From the NCBI RefSeq assembly GCF_916700565.1, contig NZ_CAKAKO010000001.1, positions 992,001 to 1,056,000 on the forward strand: a stretch of DNA of 64,000 nt, in the 5' to 3' direction. A model generated the notes under the pieces. That model was not told the DNA's origin and ran no database searches. It worked only from the letters and a program-made list of their open reading frames with translations. Positions 32,614 to 41,708 of the stretch are shown one piece after another. Made by a program: the position numbers and the translations under genes. Every line of letters starts with the position of its first letter. The first letter of the stretch is position 1. This DNA is from Xenophilus sp. Marseille-Q4582 (lineage in GTDB: Bacteria; Pseudomonadota; Gammaproteobacteria; Burkholderiales; Burkholderiaceae_C).

Positions 32614-33812
32614 TGCTGAAGATCGTTTCCCGCTGGCGGCCTGCCATCTGGGCGCTGGCCGCCGTCCTGTGCCTGGGCGCCTGCGCCACGCGGCCGGCCG
32701 GCACGGGCGCGGCCCTGCCTTTCGACCAGGCCGTGCAACTGGCCGTCGACGACCTCATGGTGCAGACGCAGAAACTGCCGGCCTTCCTCTCGCGCGTCGA
32801 AGCGCGGCTCAAGCCCAACCGCATCGTGATCGACCCGCTGCTCGACGGCGCCACGGGCCAGCAGACCGAGGTGACGCGCGCGGCGCAGAGCCTGCTGGTG
32901 CGCCGCATGCAGGAGCGCTTCAGCCAGTTCACAGTGGCGAACTTCTCGGCCGACGAGGTGGAGAAGGCGCAGTACGTGCTCAACGGCACGCTGTCGCGCG
33001 GCAAGGAGGGCGGCGGCCACCGCCTGAGCCTGGCCCTGACCGAGCTGCGCAGCGGTACTGTGATCGCGCAGGCGGCGGCACGCATCAGCGACGACAGGCT
33101 CGATATGCGGCCCACGGCCTTCTACCGCGACAGTCCCGTGAACCCCAAGGACCGCGCGACGGAGGGCTACATCCGCACCAGCGAGACCCCTGCGGGCCAG
33201 CCGGCCGATGCGCTGTACCTGGAACGCCTGCCGACCTCGGCCGTGCTGCAGGAGGCCATCGCCGCCTACGAGGCCGGCCAGATGCAGGAAGCGCTGACGC
33301 GCTACGAGGCGGCGTCGCGCCGGCCCGACGGCCAGCAGCTGCGCGTGTACAGCGGCCTGTATCTCACGCAGGCGCAACTGGGGCGCGCCGCCGATGCGGA
33401 GGCCAGTTTCGGCAAGCTGGCACGGCTGGGCCTGGAGACGAACAACCTGAGCGTGAAGTTCCTGTTCCGCCCCGGCTCCACCGACTTCCTCAGCGACCCG
33501 AAGATCAGCGGTGCCTACCCGATGTGGCTGCGCCAGATCGCGCGCCAGGCGACGCAGATCGACGCCTGCGTGGTCGTGACCGGCCACACCAGCCGCACGG
33601 GTTCGGAGCAGGTCAACGACCGGCTGTCGCTGCAGCGCGCGGTGGCCGTGCGCACGCGCCTGACGGCCGAGGCGCCCCAGCTGTCCAGGAAACTGCGCGA
33701 GGCCGGCATGGGCTTTCGCGAGAACATCGTGGGCACGGGCGCCGACGACGCCAGTGATGCGCTGGACCGCCGTGTGGAATTCAAGACGGCCGTGTGCGAC
33801 GCGTCGGCCTGA
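32607..33812 (+). CDS. OmpA-type lipoprotein with CsgG/FlgO-like N-terminal region
   Basis: A 401-residue lipoprotein. The lipobox is VLCLGAC, lipid on Cys at about 26. Residues about 40-190 (FDQAVQLAVDDLMVQTQKLP, RIVIDPLLDGATGQQTEVTR, SFAD-like ANFSADEVEKAQYVLNGTLS) resemble the FlgO/LpoB/CsgG-type fold that binds periplasmic assemblies; this is inference. A tetratricopeptide-like helical pair is at about 210-270. The OmpA domain is at about 275-395 (FRPGSTDFLSDPK, VVTGHTSRTGSEQVNDRLSL, LDRRVEFKTAVC). It starts inside the end of the preceding repeat protein (ATGCTGATG), so the two are coupled. The combination is unusual. Confidence 0.82.
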   Translation: MLMLKIVSRWRPAIWALAAVLCLGACATRPAGTGAALPFDQAVQLAVDDLMVQTQKLPAFLSRVEARLKPNRIVIDPLLDGATGQQTEVTRAAQSLLVRRMQERFSQFTVANFSADEVEKAQYVLNGTLSRGKEGGGHRLSLALTELRSGTVIAQAAARISDDRLDMRPTAFYRDSPVNPKDRATEGYIRTSETPAGQPADALYLERLPTSAVLQEAIAAYEAGQMQEALTRYEAASRRPDGQQLRVYSGLYLTQAQLGRAADAEASFGKLARLGLETNNLSVKFLFRPGSTDFLSDPKISGAYPMWLRQIARQATQIDACVVVTGHTSRTGSEQVNDRLSLQRAVAVRTRLTAEAPQLSRKLREAGMGFRENIVGTGADDASDALDRRVEFKTAVCDASA

Positions 33813-33839
33813 GGGCGGCCAGGGGAGGGTGGGCGCTCA

Positions 33840-34487
33840 TCAAGGCGCGAGCCGCTCGCGCACCCAGGCCTCGCCCTCGCGGCGGTAGCGCAGGCGGTCG
33901 TGCAGGCGGCTCTTGCGGCCCTGCCAGAACTCCCAGCGCTCGGGCACGAGCCGAAAGCCGCCCCAGTGCGGCGGGCGCGGCGGGTGGAGCAGGAACTTGG
34001 CGCTGTACCTGGCGGCATTGGCCACCAGCACCGAGCGCCCCTCGATCACCTGGCTTTGCGGGCTGGCCCAGGCGCCAATGCGCGAATCGAGCGGGCGGCT
34101 GGCGAAATAGGCGTCGCTTTCGGCCTCGTCCACCTTCTGCACGATGCCTTCGATGCGCACCACGCGCTCGAGCTCGACCCAGTGGAATTGCAGGGCGGCA
34201 AAGGGATTGCCGGCCAGCTCCTGGCCCTTGCGGCTGTCGTAGTTGGTGTACCAGACGACACCGCGCGCGTCATAGCCCTTGACCAGCACGATGCGCGTGG
34301 AGGGCCGCAGATCCGGCCCCACGGTGGCCAGCGTCATGGCATTGGGTTCGGGCACCTGGGCGGCCAGGGCTTCGTCCAGCCACTGGCCGAATTGCGCCAG
34401 CGGATCGGCGGCGCTCTGGCGTTCGTCGAGTTCGGCGCGCTCGTAGCTCTTGCGCAGCGCGGCCAGGTCTTGGGCGGAAAGGGTCAT
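33840..34487 (-). CDS. pdxH: Pyridoxine/pyridoxamine 5'-phosphate oxidase
   Basis: A 215-residue FMN flavoenzyme forming pyridoxal 5'-phosphate. Family blocks: [79 protein letters not shown], and the C-terminal [20 protein letters not shown] followed by LHDRLRY. Full length and start at [20 protein letters not shown]. It converges with the lipoprotein gene and diverges from the MobA-like gene with an 80-bp spacer. Confidence 0.96.
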   Translation of the reverse strand: MTLSAQDLAALRKSYERAELDERQSAADPLAQFGQWLDEALAAQVPEPNAMTLATVGPDLRPSTRIVLVKGYDARGVVWYTNYDSRKGQELAGNPFAALQFHWVELERVVRIEGIVQKVDEAESDAYFASRPLDSRIGAWASPQSQVIEGRSVLVANAARYSAKFLLHPPRPPHWGGFRLVPERWEFWQGRKSRLHDRLRYRREGEAWVRERLAP

Positions 34488-34567
34488 GCCCGCATTGTCC
34501 GCGCAGTGGCGGCCGCGCCGCCGCCCGGAGCCGGCCGGCCCGCCCGCGGCTGGGCATACTCGGGCGC

Positions 34568-35149
34568 ATGTCCGGCATCGCCTCTTCGCCTGTCGTGCTG
34601 ATCCTGGCCTCCGGCCGGGGCGAGCGTTTCCGCGCCTCGGGCGGCGGCGTGCACAAGCTGCAGGCACCGCTGGGCGGTGTGCCGGTGCTGCAGCGCACGC
34701 TGGACGCCGTGCGCGCCAGCGGTCTGCCGTGGCATCTGGAGCAGGCCACGCATCCCGGCATGGGGGATTCCATCGCTGCCGCCGTGCGCGCCACGCGCGC
34801 GGCGCCGGGCTGGCTGGTGCTGCCGGCCGACCTGCCGCTGGTGCTGCCGCAGACCTTGCGCCAGGTGGCGGATGCCTTGCGCGCCGGCGCCATGGTGGCG
34901 AGGCCGGTGTTCGACGGTGCCGCGGGGCACCCGGTGGGCTTCGGCCCGGCCTGTGGCGAGGCGCTGGCACAGCTGAGTGGTGCGCAGGGCGCCGCGCCGG
35001 TGCTGCAGGCGCAGCGCCGCGCGGGCGGGCTGCAGGAACTGGTGGTGGACGACGCGGGCGTGGTCAGCGACATCGACACCGTGGACGACCTGGCACGCGC
35101 CGAAGCGCTGTGGCGCGCGCGGCACCCGCAGCGCACCGATCCGGGCTGA
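34568..35149 (+). CDS. MobA-like nucleotidyltransferase (molybdenum cofactor type)
   Basis: A 193-residue NTP-transferase. The nucleotide loop is [18 protein letters not shown] with Lys in [10 protein letters not shown], a variant of the LAAGxSxRMGxxK signature. [15 protein letters not shown] and [20 protein letters not shown] are typical of MocA/MobA-like CTP:molybdopterin transferases, which finish the cofactor of xanthine-dehydrogenase-family enzymes. A molybdenum hydroxylase operon lies 1.9 kb downstream on the same strand, which supports that role. Confidence 0.85.
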   Translation: MSGIASSPVVLILASGRGERFRASGGGVHKLQAPLGGVPVLQRTLDAVRASGLPWHLEQATHPGMGDSIAAAVRATRAAPGWLVLPADLPLVLPQTLRQVADALRAGAMVARPVFDGAAGHPVGFGPACGEALAQLSGAQGAAPVLQAQRRAGGLQELVVDDAGVVSDIDTVDDLARAEALWRARHPQRTDPG

Positions 35150-35254
35150 TCGCTTTACGCGCCGGAGCACCGGCCGCGTGCGGAAAGGCTCCCCGACCCG
35201 CCGCGCATCCACGCCGCGGTTCCCGTGCGGGGCGCGGCCCTTCGCCTGACGGCT

Positions 35255-35806
35255 TCAGATGTCCAGCCCGCGCAGATCGCCGGGCGCTTCCTTGCGTTCG
35301 GTCCCGGCCTCGCCCTGCAGATGCTGGCGCAGATGCACCAGCGCGCGGTACAGCGCGTCGCGTTCCTCGGGCGGAAGCACGCGGATGGCGGCCGCCTGCC
35401 GCGCGCGCGCGATGGGAATTGCTTCGCGGTGCAAGGCCTCGCCCTCGGGCGTGATCACGCACCACATCTTCTTGCGCGGCCCGGCGCCTTCGGCTTCCAG
35501 TTTCACCAGCCGGCGGCCTTCCAGCAGCTTGAGGGTGCGGCTCACCAGCGCCTTGTCCGAGGTGGACTGCACGACCAGGTCGCTGAATGCGATGCGCCGC
35601 GCATGCGCCACCAGCGACAGCAGCCGCCATTCCGACACCGTGACGCCGAACTGCTCCGCGTAGGGCACCGTGACGGTGCGCCGCAGGGCGTTGCCCACCT
35701 GGCTCATGAGGGTGGTGATGAAGGCGTCAACGGTCAGGCCGGTGCCGTTTTCGTCCAGGTCGGACCAGGGCGTGGGCGAGAGAGAAGCGGGGGGCGGCAG
35801 GCTCAT
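35255..35806 (-). CDS. MarR-family regulator of the molybdenum hydroxylase operon (predicted)
   Basis: A 183-residue winged-helix regulator. The HTH is at about 60-110 (SEWRLLSLVAHARRIAFSDL, STSDKALVSRTLKLLEGRRL), the wing at about 115-130 (AGPRKKMWCVITPEGEAL). Residues 1-25 extend before the dimerisation helix. It diverges from the Bug-type binding protein across 229 bp that contain a perfect 14-bp palindrome. MarR proteins in such positions are commonly released by aromatic or CoA-linked ligands. Confidence 0.92.
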   Translation of the reverse strand: MSLPPPASLSPTPWSDLDENGTGLTVDAFITTLMSQVGNALRRTVTVPYAEQFGVTVSEWRLLSLVAHARRIAFSDLVVQSTSDKALVSRTLKLLEGRRLVKLEAEGAGPRKKMWCVITPEGEALHREAIPIARARQAAAIRVLPPEERDALYRALVHLRQHLQGEAGTERKEAPGDLRGLDI

Positions 35807-35864
35807 GTGGGGCGCATTGTTCCACGGGGACGGTGGGGTTCGAGGAGATGAGGAAGATCAAACA

Positions 35865-35910
35865 TTTGCATCAATGTCCATTGGTGTTTGCATCAAGTTG
35901 ATGCATCAAC
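35865..35910. promoter_or_regulatory. Candidate MarR operator sites
   Basis: GTTGATGCATCAAC at 35897-35910 is a perfect 14-bp palindrome. It overlaps GCATCAAGTTGATGC (35890-35904), a second inverted repeat. The half-site TTTGCATCAA also occurs at 35865-35874 and 35887-35896. All lie in the AT-rich spacer between marR (start 35806) and the Bug gene (start 36036). A MarR dimer binding here would cover both promoters. Confidence 0.7.
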
Positions 35911-36035
35911 ACAAAGTACAGAATGTGCAATGTTCCTTTTGTGGTCTTGTGTTTTATATGCGAAACATCGACCGCTGTTTCTTCCTCCCTTCCACTTTGC
36001 GCCGCTTGGCGCGGCCTTCCCGCCGAGGAGCCCCG

Positions 36036-37019
36036 ATGCCCACGATCCGCCGCCACCTTCTTGCCATCGCGCTGGCCTGCACCGCGCTGGCCGCTGCACC
36101 TGTGTCCGCGCAGGGCGACTACCCGTCCAAGCCGGTGACGGTGGTGGTGTCCTACCCGCCGGGCGGCGACACCGACGCCATCGCGCGCCTGTTCGCCGAA
36201 AAGCTGGGCCAGCGCCTCAAGCAGTCGGTGATCGTCGACAACCGCCCCGGCGCAGGCGGCGCCATCGGCAACGGCTACGTCGGCCGCGCGGCGGCCGACG
36301 GCTACACCCTGCTGTTCACGCCCAACCCCTTCACCACCGCGCCGCTGGTGATGAAGCTGTCGGGCGCCGCCAGCTACGACGTGCTGGGGGGCTACGAGGC
36401 CGTCATCAACACCGCCACGCAGCCGCTGGTGCTGGTCGCCTTCCCGGGCCTGGGCGTGAAGACGCTGCCCGAACTCGTGGCTGCCGCCAAGGCGGGCAAG
36501 TCGGTGTCGTACGCCAGCCCCGGTGCCGGCTCGCCCATGCACATCGCGGGCGAATGGCTCAACAAGGCCGCGGGCGTGAAGTTCACGCATGTGCCGTACC
36601 GCGGCGTGGGCCCCTCGGTCACCGACGTGGTGGCCGGCCATGTGGACACGGCCTGGGTCACGGTGGGCGCGGTGCGCCAGTACCTGGCCACCGGCAAGCT
36701 GGTGCCGCTGGCGATCGCCGATGCGCAGCGCTCCAAACTGGCGCCGCAGGTGCCCACGCTGGTGGAGCTGGGCTATTCCGACGTGGTGGTCGGCGCCTGG
36801 AACGGCTTCTTCGCGCCCAAGGGCACGCCGGCCCCCATCGTCAAGAAGCTCAACGAGCACCTGAACGCCATCGTGAAGGAGCCCGAAGTGGTGGAGAAGC
36901 TGGCCGTCTTCGGCGCCTTGCCCGCGGGTGGCGCGCCCGAGGTGCTCACGAAGCTGAACCAGCGCGAGTACGCGGTGATGGGCAAGGCGATCCGCGACCT
37001 GGGCATTTCGGCTGAATAA
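36036..37019 (+). CDS. Tripartite-tricarboxylate-type (Bug) periplasmic binding protein
   Basis: A 327-residue exported receptor. The signal is MPTIRRHLLAIALACTALAA, cleaved after SAQ. The mature protein begins DYPSKPVTVVVSYPPGGDTD, the Bug/TctC pattern. VIVDNRPGAGGAIGNGYVGR, VKFTHVPYRGVGPSVTDVVA and GAWNGFFAPKGTPAPIV are other family signatures. Asp in PGGDTD is positioned like the ligand-binding residue. No TctA/TctB membrane partners are nearby, as is frequent for orphan Bug proteins. As first gene of the MarR-flanked operon it probably binds the substrate of the hydroxylase. Confidence 0.93.
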   Translation: MPTIRRHLLAIALACTALAAAPVSAQGDYPSKPVTVVVSYPPGGDTDAIARLFAEKLGQRLKQSVIVDNRPGAGGAIGNGYVGRAAADGYTLLFTPNPFTTAPLVMKLSGAASYDVLGGYEAVINTATQPLVLVAFPGLGVKTLPELVAAAKAGKSVSYASPGAGSPMHIAGEWLNKAAGVKFTHVPYRGVGPSVTDVVAGHVDTAWVTVGAVRQYLATGKLVPLAIADAQRSKLAPQVPTLVELGYSDVVVGAWNGFFAPKGTPAPIVKKLNEHLNAIVKEPEVVEKLAVFGALPAGGAPEVLTKLNQREYAVMGKAIRDLGISAE

Positions 37020-37080
37020 GCGCTCCGCGCCGTTCCTGCCCTGCGCGCGGCCGTGCGCGGGCGGACGGCGCTGACGCGTG

Positions 37081-39426
37081 ATGCATGACGAGCTTCGCAT
37101 GACCACCCCAACCCCCGATGCCTCCACGGCCCCCGGCGCCTCCACGCTGGGCGTGGAGATTCCGCAGGTCACGGCCCGAGCGAAGGTGCTGGGCCGCGCC
37201 CTCTACGCCGGCGACCTCAAGGTGGCCGGCATGCTGCACGGCAAGGTGCTGCGCAGTCCTTACCCGCATGCGCGCATCGTGTCCATCGACACCACGGCCG
37301 CGCGCGCGCTGCCCGGCGTCAAGGCCGTGCTCACCGGCGACGACGCGCCGGCCCAGCTCTGGGGCGTGCACCACAAGGAGCGCGCCGTGCTGGCCCGAGG
37401 CGTGGTGCGCTACTGCGGCGAAGAAGTGGCCGCCGTGGCCGCCACCAGCGAAGAGATCGCGCGCGACGCACTGGATCTGATCCAGGTCGAGTACGAGGAA
37501 CTGCCCGCGATCCTGAGCGTGGACGAGGCGATGGACGAGGAAGCGCCGCCCATCCACCCGGGCCGCGCCGACAACATCGGCCACGAGATCCGCTTCGCGC
37601 GCGGCGACGTGGACGCGGGCTTCGCGTCGGCGCACCTGGTGCACGAGGCGACTTACACCACGCATTCGCAGTACCCCGGCTACATGGAGCCGATGGCCAC
37701 CGTCGCCGCGCTGGACCCGGACGGCCGCCTGGTGCTGTGGACCTCCACCCAGGCCGTGAACCTGGTGCGCATGCAGGTGGCGGCGACGCTGGGCCTGCCC
37801 GTGTCACGCGTGCGCGTGGTGCAGGCGACCACGGGCGGGGGCTTCGGCGGCAAGATCGTGGAAGACGACAACCAACTGGTCGCCGGTCTGCTGGCGCTGA
37901 AGACCCAACGCCCGGTGCGGCTGGTCAACAACCGGCTCGAAGACTTCCAGGCCTGCTGCGCCAGCGTGCCCGAGCGCATCACGCTCAAGCTGGGCATGGA
38001 CCGCGACGGAATCATCGTGGCCAAGGATGTGCGCATCGTGGCCGAGTGCGGCGCCTACGCGGGCCTGGCCGGCGACGTGATGCATGTGAGCGCCATGCGC
38101 AGCGACAACATGCACCGCAACCCGAATGTGCGCTCGCACGCGACGCTGTACTACACCAACAACCCGCCGCGCGGCGCCTTCCGCGGCTTTGGCGGCACGC
38201 AGATGCAGTTCGCGCTCAACAGCCACATCCACACCATGGCCACCCAGCTGGGCCTGGATCCGGTGCAGGTGCACGAACGCAATGCGCTCAAGGCCGGCGA
38301 CGTGTCGGTGCATGGCTGGCAGATCGGCAGCACCGGCCTGGTCGAATGCCTGCACCAGGCGACCGAAGCCATCGGCTGGGCGGAGAAGCGCCAGCGCCCC
38401 AAGGACACGGGCGTCAAGCGCCGCGGCGTGGGCATGGCGGCCGCCATGCACGTGAGCGGCAACCGCACCATCGGCAACTGGGACGGCTCCACCGTGATCG
38501 TGAAGATCAACGAGGACGGCCGCGTCTTCATCCTCAGCGGCGAATGCGACATGGGGCAGGGCGCCAGCACCATGCTGAGCCAGATCGTCGCGCATGAACT
38601 GGGGCTGCCGCTGGACCATGTGTTCGTGGTGCCGCCCGATACCGACGTGGCGCCGGTGGCCGTCGGCACGCTGGCCTCGCGCGTCACCATGTCGGCGGGC
38701 AACGCGGCCATCGTGGCCGGGCGAAATGCGCGCGAGGCGCTGTTCGCGCTGGCTGCGCCGCGCTGGGGCGTCGAGCCGTCTGCGCTGTCCATCGGCGGTG
38801 GGGCCGTCTTCGTCACGGCGCAGCCCGAGCGGCGCGCCACCCTGGCTGAACTGGCGCGCCAGTCCATCTGGCGCCACGGCGGCGGTGGCATCCAGGTCGA
38901 AGGCCGCTGGGACCCGAAGACCGTGATGCACGACGACGAGCTGTTCGGCAACATCGCGGCCGCCTATTCCTACGCCGCGCAGGCCGTGGAAGTGGAGGTG
39001 GACACCGAGACCGGCCGCGTCACGGTGCTCGACAGCTACGTGGCCGACGACTGCGGCAAGGCGCTGAACCCCCTCGCCATCCACGGCCAGACCAACGGGG
39101 CCACGGTGCAAGCCTTCGGCTGGGCGCTGTACGAACAGCTGCACTACGAGAACGGCCGCCTGGCGAACGGCAACTTCGCCGACTACACCCTGGCCACGGC
39201 CGACGCCGTGCCCATGCTGCGCGGCGGCTTCGTCGAAAGCAACGACCCCCACGGCCCCTACGGCGCCAAGGGCGCGAGCGAGACGGCCATCCTGCCCGGT
39301 GCGCCGGCCATCGCCAACGCGGTGGAAGACGCGGTGGGCATCCGCATCCGCGACCTGCCGATCACGCCCGAGAAGGTGCTGGCCGCGCTGCGCGAGAAGA
39401 AAAAAGAGGAGGCGCGCCATGCGTGA
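37081..39426 (+). CDS. Molybdenum hydroxylase, molybdopterin-binding large subunit (xanthine dehydrogenase family)
   Basis: A 781-residue catalytic subunit. The aldehyde-oxidase a/b hammerhead domain is at about 20-140 (ARAKVLGRALYAGDLKVAGM, LRSPYPHARIVSIDT). The cofactor-binding part contains TTGGGFGGKIVEDDNQLVAG, PRGAFRGFGGTQMQFALNSH, ECDMGQGASTMLSQIV and the catalytic Glu in GAKGASETAILPGAPAIANA. The GGFGGK loop and Arg in AFRGFGG match xanthine dehydrogenase and 4-hydroxybenzoyl-CoA reductase types rather than the selenated CODH loop AYRGAGR. Substrate unknown. ATG at 37081 is preceded by an in-frame GTG. Confidence 0.9.
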   Translation: MHDELRMTTPTPDASTAPGASTLGVEIPQVTARAKVLGRALYAGDLKVAGMLHGKVLRSPYPHARIVSIDTTAARALPGVKAVLTGDDAPAQLWGVHHKERAVLARGVVRYCGEEVAAVAATSEEIARDALDLIQVEYEELPAILSVDEAMDEEAPPIHPGRADNIGHEIRFARGDVDAGFASAHLVHEATYTTHSQYPGYMEPMATVAALDPDGRLVLWTSTQAVNLVRMQVAATLGLPVSRVRVVQATTGGGFGGKIVEDDNQLVAGLLALKTQRPVRLVNNRLEDFQACCASVPERITLKLGMDRDGIIVAKDVRIVAECGAYAGLAGDVMHVSAMRSDNMHRNPNVRSHATLYYTNNPPRGAFRGFGGTQMQFALNSHIHTMATQLGLDPVQVHERNALKAGDVSVHGWQIGSTGLVECLHQATEAIGWAEKRQRPKDTGVKRRGVGMAAAMHVSGNRTIGNWDGSTVIVKINEDGRVFILSGECDMGQGASTMLSQIVAHELGLPLDHVFVVPPDTDVAPVAVGTLASRVTMSAGNAAIVAGRNAREALFALAAPRWGVEPSALSIGGGAVFVTAQPERRATLAELARQSIWRHGGGGIQVEGRWDPKTVMHDDELFGNIAAAYSYAAQAVEVEVDTETGRVTVLDSYVADDCGKALNPLAIHGQTNGATVQAFGWALYEQLHYENGRLANGNFADYTLATADAVPMLRGGFVESNDPHGPYGAKGASETAILPGAPAIANAVEDAVGIRIRDLPITPEKVLAALREKKKEEARHA

Positions 39427-40300
39427 GTTCGACTACCTGGAGCCCCGTTCGGTGGAGGAGGCCAGCCGCATGCTGGCCGACCTCGGCGACGAGGTGCGCG
39501 TGATCGCCGGCGGCACCGCGCTGATGCTGGCCATGCGCCAGCGCATGCTGGCGCCCACGCACCTGATCTCGGTGGCCAAGATCGAGCGCCTGCGCGGCAT
39601 CACGTTCGATGCGCAGCAGGGCCTGCGCATCGGCGCGCTGGCGCGCCACAGCGAGGTGGCGCGCTCGCCGCTGGTGCAGCAGCACGCGCCCGTGCTCGCC
39701 AGCATGGCGTCGCGCGTGGCCAATCCGCAGGTGCGCAACCAGGGCACCATCGGCGGCAACCTCTGCTATGCCGATCCGTCCACTGACCCGCCGGGCTGCC
39801 TGATGGCGCTCGACGCGCAGGTGGTGCTGGGCAGCGCGCGCGGCGAGCGCGTGCTGAGCATGGAGGCGTTTCTGGTCGACTACTACGTGACGGCGCTGGA
39901 GCCCGACGAGATCGTGCTGGAAATCCGCGTGCCGCCGCTGGCGGCCGGCACCGAGGGCCTGTATTCGCGCTTTCTGCGCACGGCGGCCGAGCACCGGCCG
40001 CTCGTCAGCGTGGCGCTGGTGGCGCGGCGCAAGGGCGCGCTGTGCCGCGAGGCGCGCATCGCCATCGGCGCCTCGGTGCCGATCCCGGCGCGCATCCGGC
40101 GTGCCGAGGCCTTCCTCGAAGGCCGCACGGTCACGCCGGCCGTCGCGGCCGAGGTGGCCGACATCGTGGCGCAGGACATCACACCCGTGTCCGACCTGCG
40201 CGGCGGCGCCGAGTACCGGCGCGACATGGTGCGCGCCGTCGCACGCCGCACCGTGGCCGAACTGTTCGGCCTGTCCGTCGACGAAGGAGTTTCTTCATGA
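39419..40300 (+). CDS. Molybdenum hydroxylase, FAD-binding medium subunit
   Basis: A 293-residue subunit passing electrons from the iron-sulfur centres to an acceptor. FAD motifs: VIAGGTALMLAMRQRMLAPT and NQGTIGGNLCYADPSTDPPG. The CO-dehydrogenase flavoprotein C-terminal domain begins near SRFLRTAAEHRPLVSVALVA. The start overlaps the end of the large-subunit gene by 8 bp and its stop overlaps the next start (ATGA), so stoichiometric translation is expected. Confidence 0.95.
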   Translation: MREFDYLEPRSVEEASRMLADLGDEVRVIAGGTALMLAMRQRMLAPTHLISVAKIERLRGITFDAQQGLRIGALARHSEVARSPLVQQHAPVLASMASRVANPQVRNQGTIGGNLCYADPSTDPPGCLMALDAQVVLGSARGERVLSMEAFLVDYYVTALEPDEIVLEIRVPPLAAGTEGLYSRFLRTAAEHRPLVSVALVARRKGALCREARIAIGASVPIPARIRRAEAFLEGRTVTPAVAAEVADIVAQDITPVSDLRGGAEYRRDMVRAVARRTVAELFGLSVDEGVSS

Positions 40301-40779
40301 GCACACATTGCATCGCCTGCACGGTCAACGGCGAAGCGCACGAGGTGGAGGTCCCTTCGCGCCGCCTGCTGTCGGATTTCCTGCGCGACGACCTGCACCT
40401 GACGGGCACCAAGCGCGGCTGCGAGACCGGCATCTGCGGCGCCTGCTCGGTGCTGCTGGACGGCGAGGTGGTCAAGTCCTGCCTGATGCTGGCCGTGCAG
40501 GTGGACGGCCGCGCCCTCACCACCATCGAAGGCCTGGCGCAGGGCGAAGCGCTGCACCCGCTGCAGAAGAACTTCATGCAATGCGGCGGCCTGCAATGCG
40601 GCTACTGCACGCCGGGCTTCATCATGGCCGCGTGCGACCTGCTCCAGAACAACCCCCGCCCCAGCTGTGACGAGGTGCGCCACGGCCTGTCGGGCAACCT
40701 GTGCCGCTGCACGGGCTATACGCAGATCGTCGAATCGGTCCTGCACGCTGCCGAGGAAATGAACCATCATGGAAATTGA
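40297..40779 (+). CDS. Molybdenum hydroxylase, [2Fe-2S] small subunit
   Basis: A 160-residue iron-sulfur protein. The plant-ferredoxin cluster is bound by GCETGICGACSVLLDGEVVK plus a later Cys (SCLM). The second cluster lies in CGGLQCGYCTPGFIMAACDL and GNLCRCTGY, as in all members of this family. The start MSTHCIACTVNGEAHEVEV fits. It overlaps the FAD subunit stop and is itself overlapped by the CoxG-like gene. Confidence 0.96.
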   Translation: MSTHCIACTVNGEAHEVEVPSRRLLSDFLRDDLHLTGTKRGCETGICGACSVLLDGEVVKSCLMLAVQVDGRALTTIEGLAQGEALHPLQKNFMQCGGLQCGYCTPGFIMAACDLLQNNPRPSCDEVRHGLSGNLCRCTGYTQIVESVLHAAEEMNHHGN

Positions 40780-41614
40780 GAAGACCCTGACCGTCTCGGC
40801 CCCGCGCGAACAGGTGTGGGCCCTGCTGCTGGACCCGCAGGTGATGGGCGGTGCGGTGCCCGGCATGCAGTCCATCGACGTCATCAGCCCCACCGAATAC
40901 GTGGCGGTGATGCATCAGAAGATCGCCTTCATCAGCGCCAAGTTCAAGCTGCGCACGCACATCACCGAACAGCGCGCGCCCGAATACCTGTGCGCCGAAG
41001 GCACGGGCGAGGACGCGTCGGTCGCCAGCTCGCTCAAGCAGCGCAGCGAGGTCTTCCTGACGCCCTCGGCCGACGGCGGCACCGAGCTGCGCATCAAGGT
41101 CAACGTCGATCTGCTGGGGCGCCTGGGCACCTTCGGCCTGAGCGTCATGAAGACCAAGGCGGACCGGCTCTGGGAGGAGTTCGGCGCGAACCTGAAGGCG
41201 CGCCTGGAGGCGGGCGGGCTGCCGCCGCCGGTGGTGGCGGCTGCACCGGCCGCGGTTGCCGCGCCGATGGCTGCGCGCGCGCCGGCTGCATCGTCTGCAC
41301 CAGCGACGCGATCCGCCGTGCCGCCGGTGGCCGCGCCCGCGCTCGCGCCGGCAGTGGCATCGGCGGCCCCGTCGACTGCAGCGCCCGTCGCACCTGCGGC
41401 CCCGCAGGTCAACGTATCGGCGCCGGGGGGCGCGTCTGATGAAGGCGGCTTCTGGTCGCGCCTGCTCGGTGGTCGCGGCGCGCGTGCGCAGGCAGCGAGC
41501 GGCGGGCGCACGATCCGCATCGAGGTGCGCCAGATGGACCGCACCGTGAGCGTCGAATGGCCCCTGGAAGCGGCCGACCAGTGCCGCGACTGGCTGCGCG
41601 ATCTGATGAAGTGA
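40769..41614 (+). CDS. CoxG-like SRPBCC protein with long low-complexity tail
   Basis: A 281-residue protein. Residues 1-150 are the CoxG/SRPBCC domain (MEIEKTLTVSAPREQVWALL, MGGAVPGMQSIDVISPTEYV, KADRLWEEFGANL). CoxG members accompany molybdenum hydroxylases and help membrane attachment of CO dehydrogenase. Residues about 155-215 are almost wholly Ala/Pro/Val, a flexible linker. A short C-terminal part (FWSRLLGGRGARAQA, VSVEWPLEAADQCRDWLRDL) may be an anchor or docking helix. Gene end overlap with the [2Fe-2S] subunit is 11 bp. Confidence 0.88.
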   Translation: MEIEKTLTVSAPREQVWALLLDPQVMGGAVPGMQSIDVISPTEYVAVMHQKIAFISAKFKLRTHITEQRAPEYLCAEGTGEDASVASSLKQRSEVFLTPSADGGTELRIKVNVDLLGRLGTFGLSVMKTKADRLWEEFGANLKARLEAGGLPPPVVAAAPAAVAAPMAARAPAASSAPATRSAVPPVAAPALAPAVASAAPSTAAPVAPAAPQVNVSAPGGASDEGGFWSRLLGGRGARAQAASGGRTIRIEVRQMDRTVSVEWPLEAADQCRDWLRDLMK

Positions 41615-41649
41615 GCGCCGGGCAGGCCGTCCGGCAGGCAGCGAGCCTC

Positions 41650-41668
41650 GGAGCCCGTTCCGGGCTCC
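41650..41668. terminator. Hairpin between convergent coxG-like gene and sodC
   Basis: GGAGCCCG (41650-41657) and CGGGCTCC (41661-41668) form a perfect 8-bp stem with a TTC loop in the 94-bp space between two convergent stops. There is no T-run, so it may act with Rho or as an mRNA 3' end stabiliser for both strands. Confidence 0.5.
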
Positions 41669-41708
41669 CGCAGCGGGGCGCCGCGATGGGCGCCGCCCGC
41701 GGCCCGCG

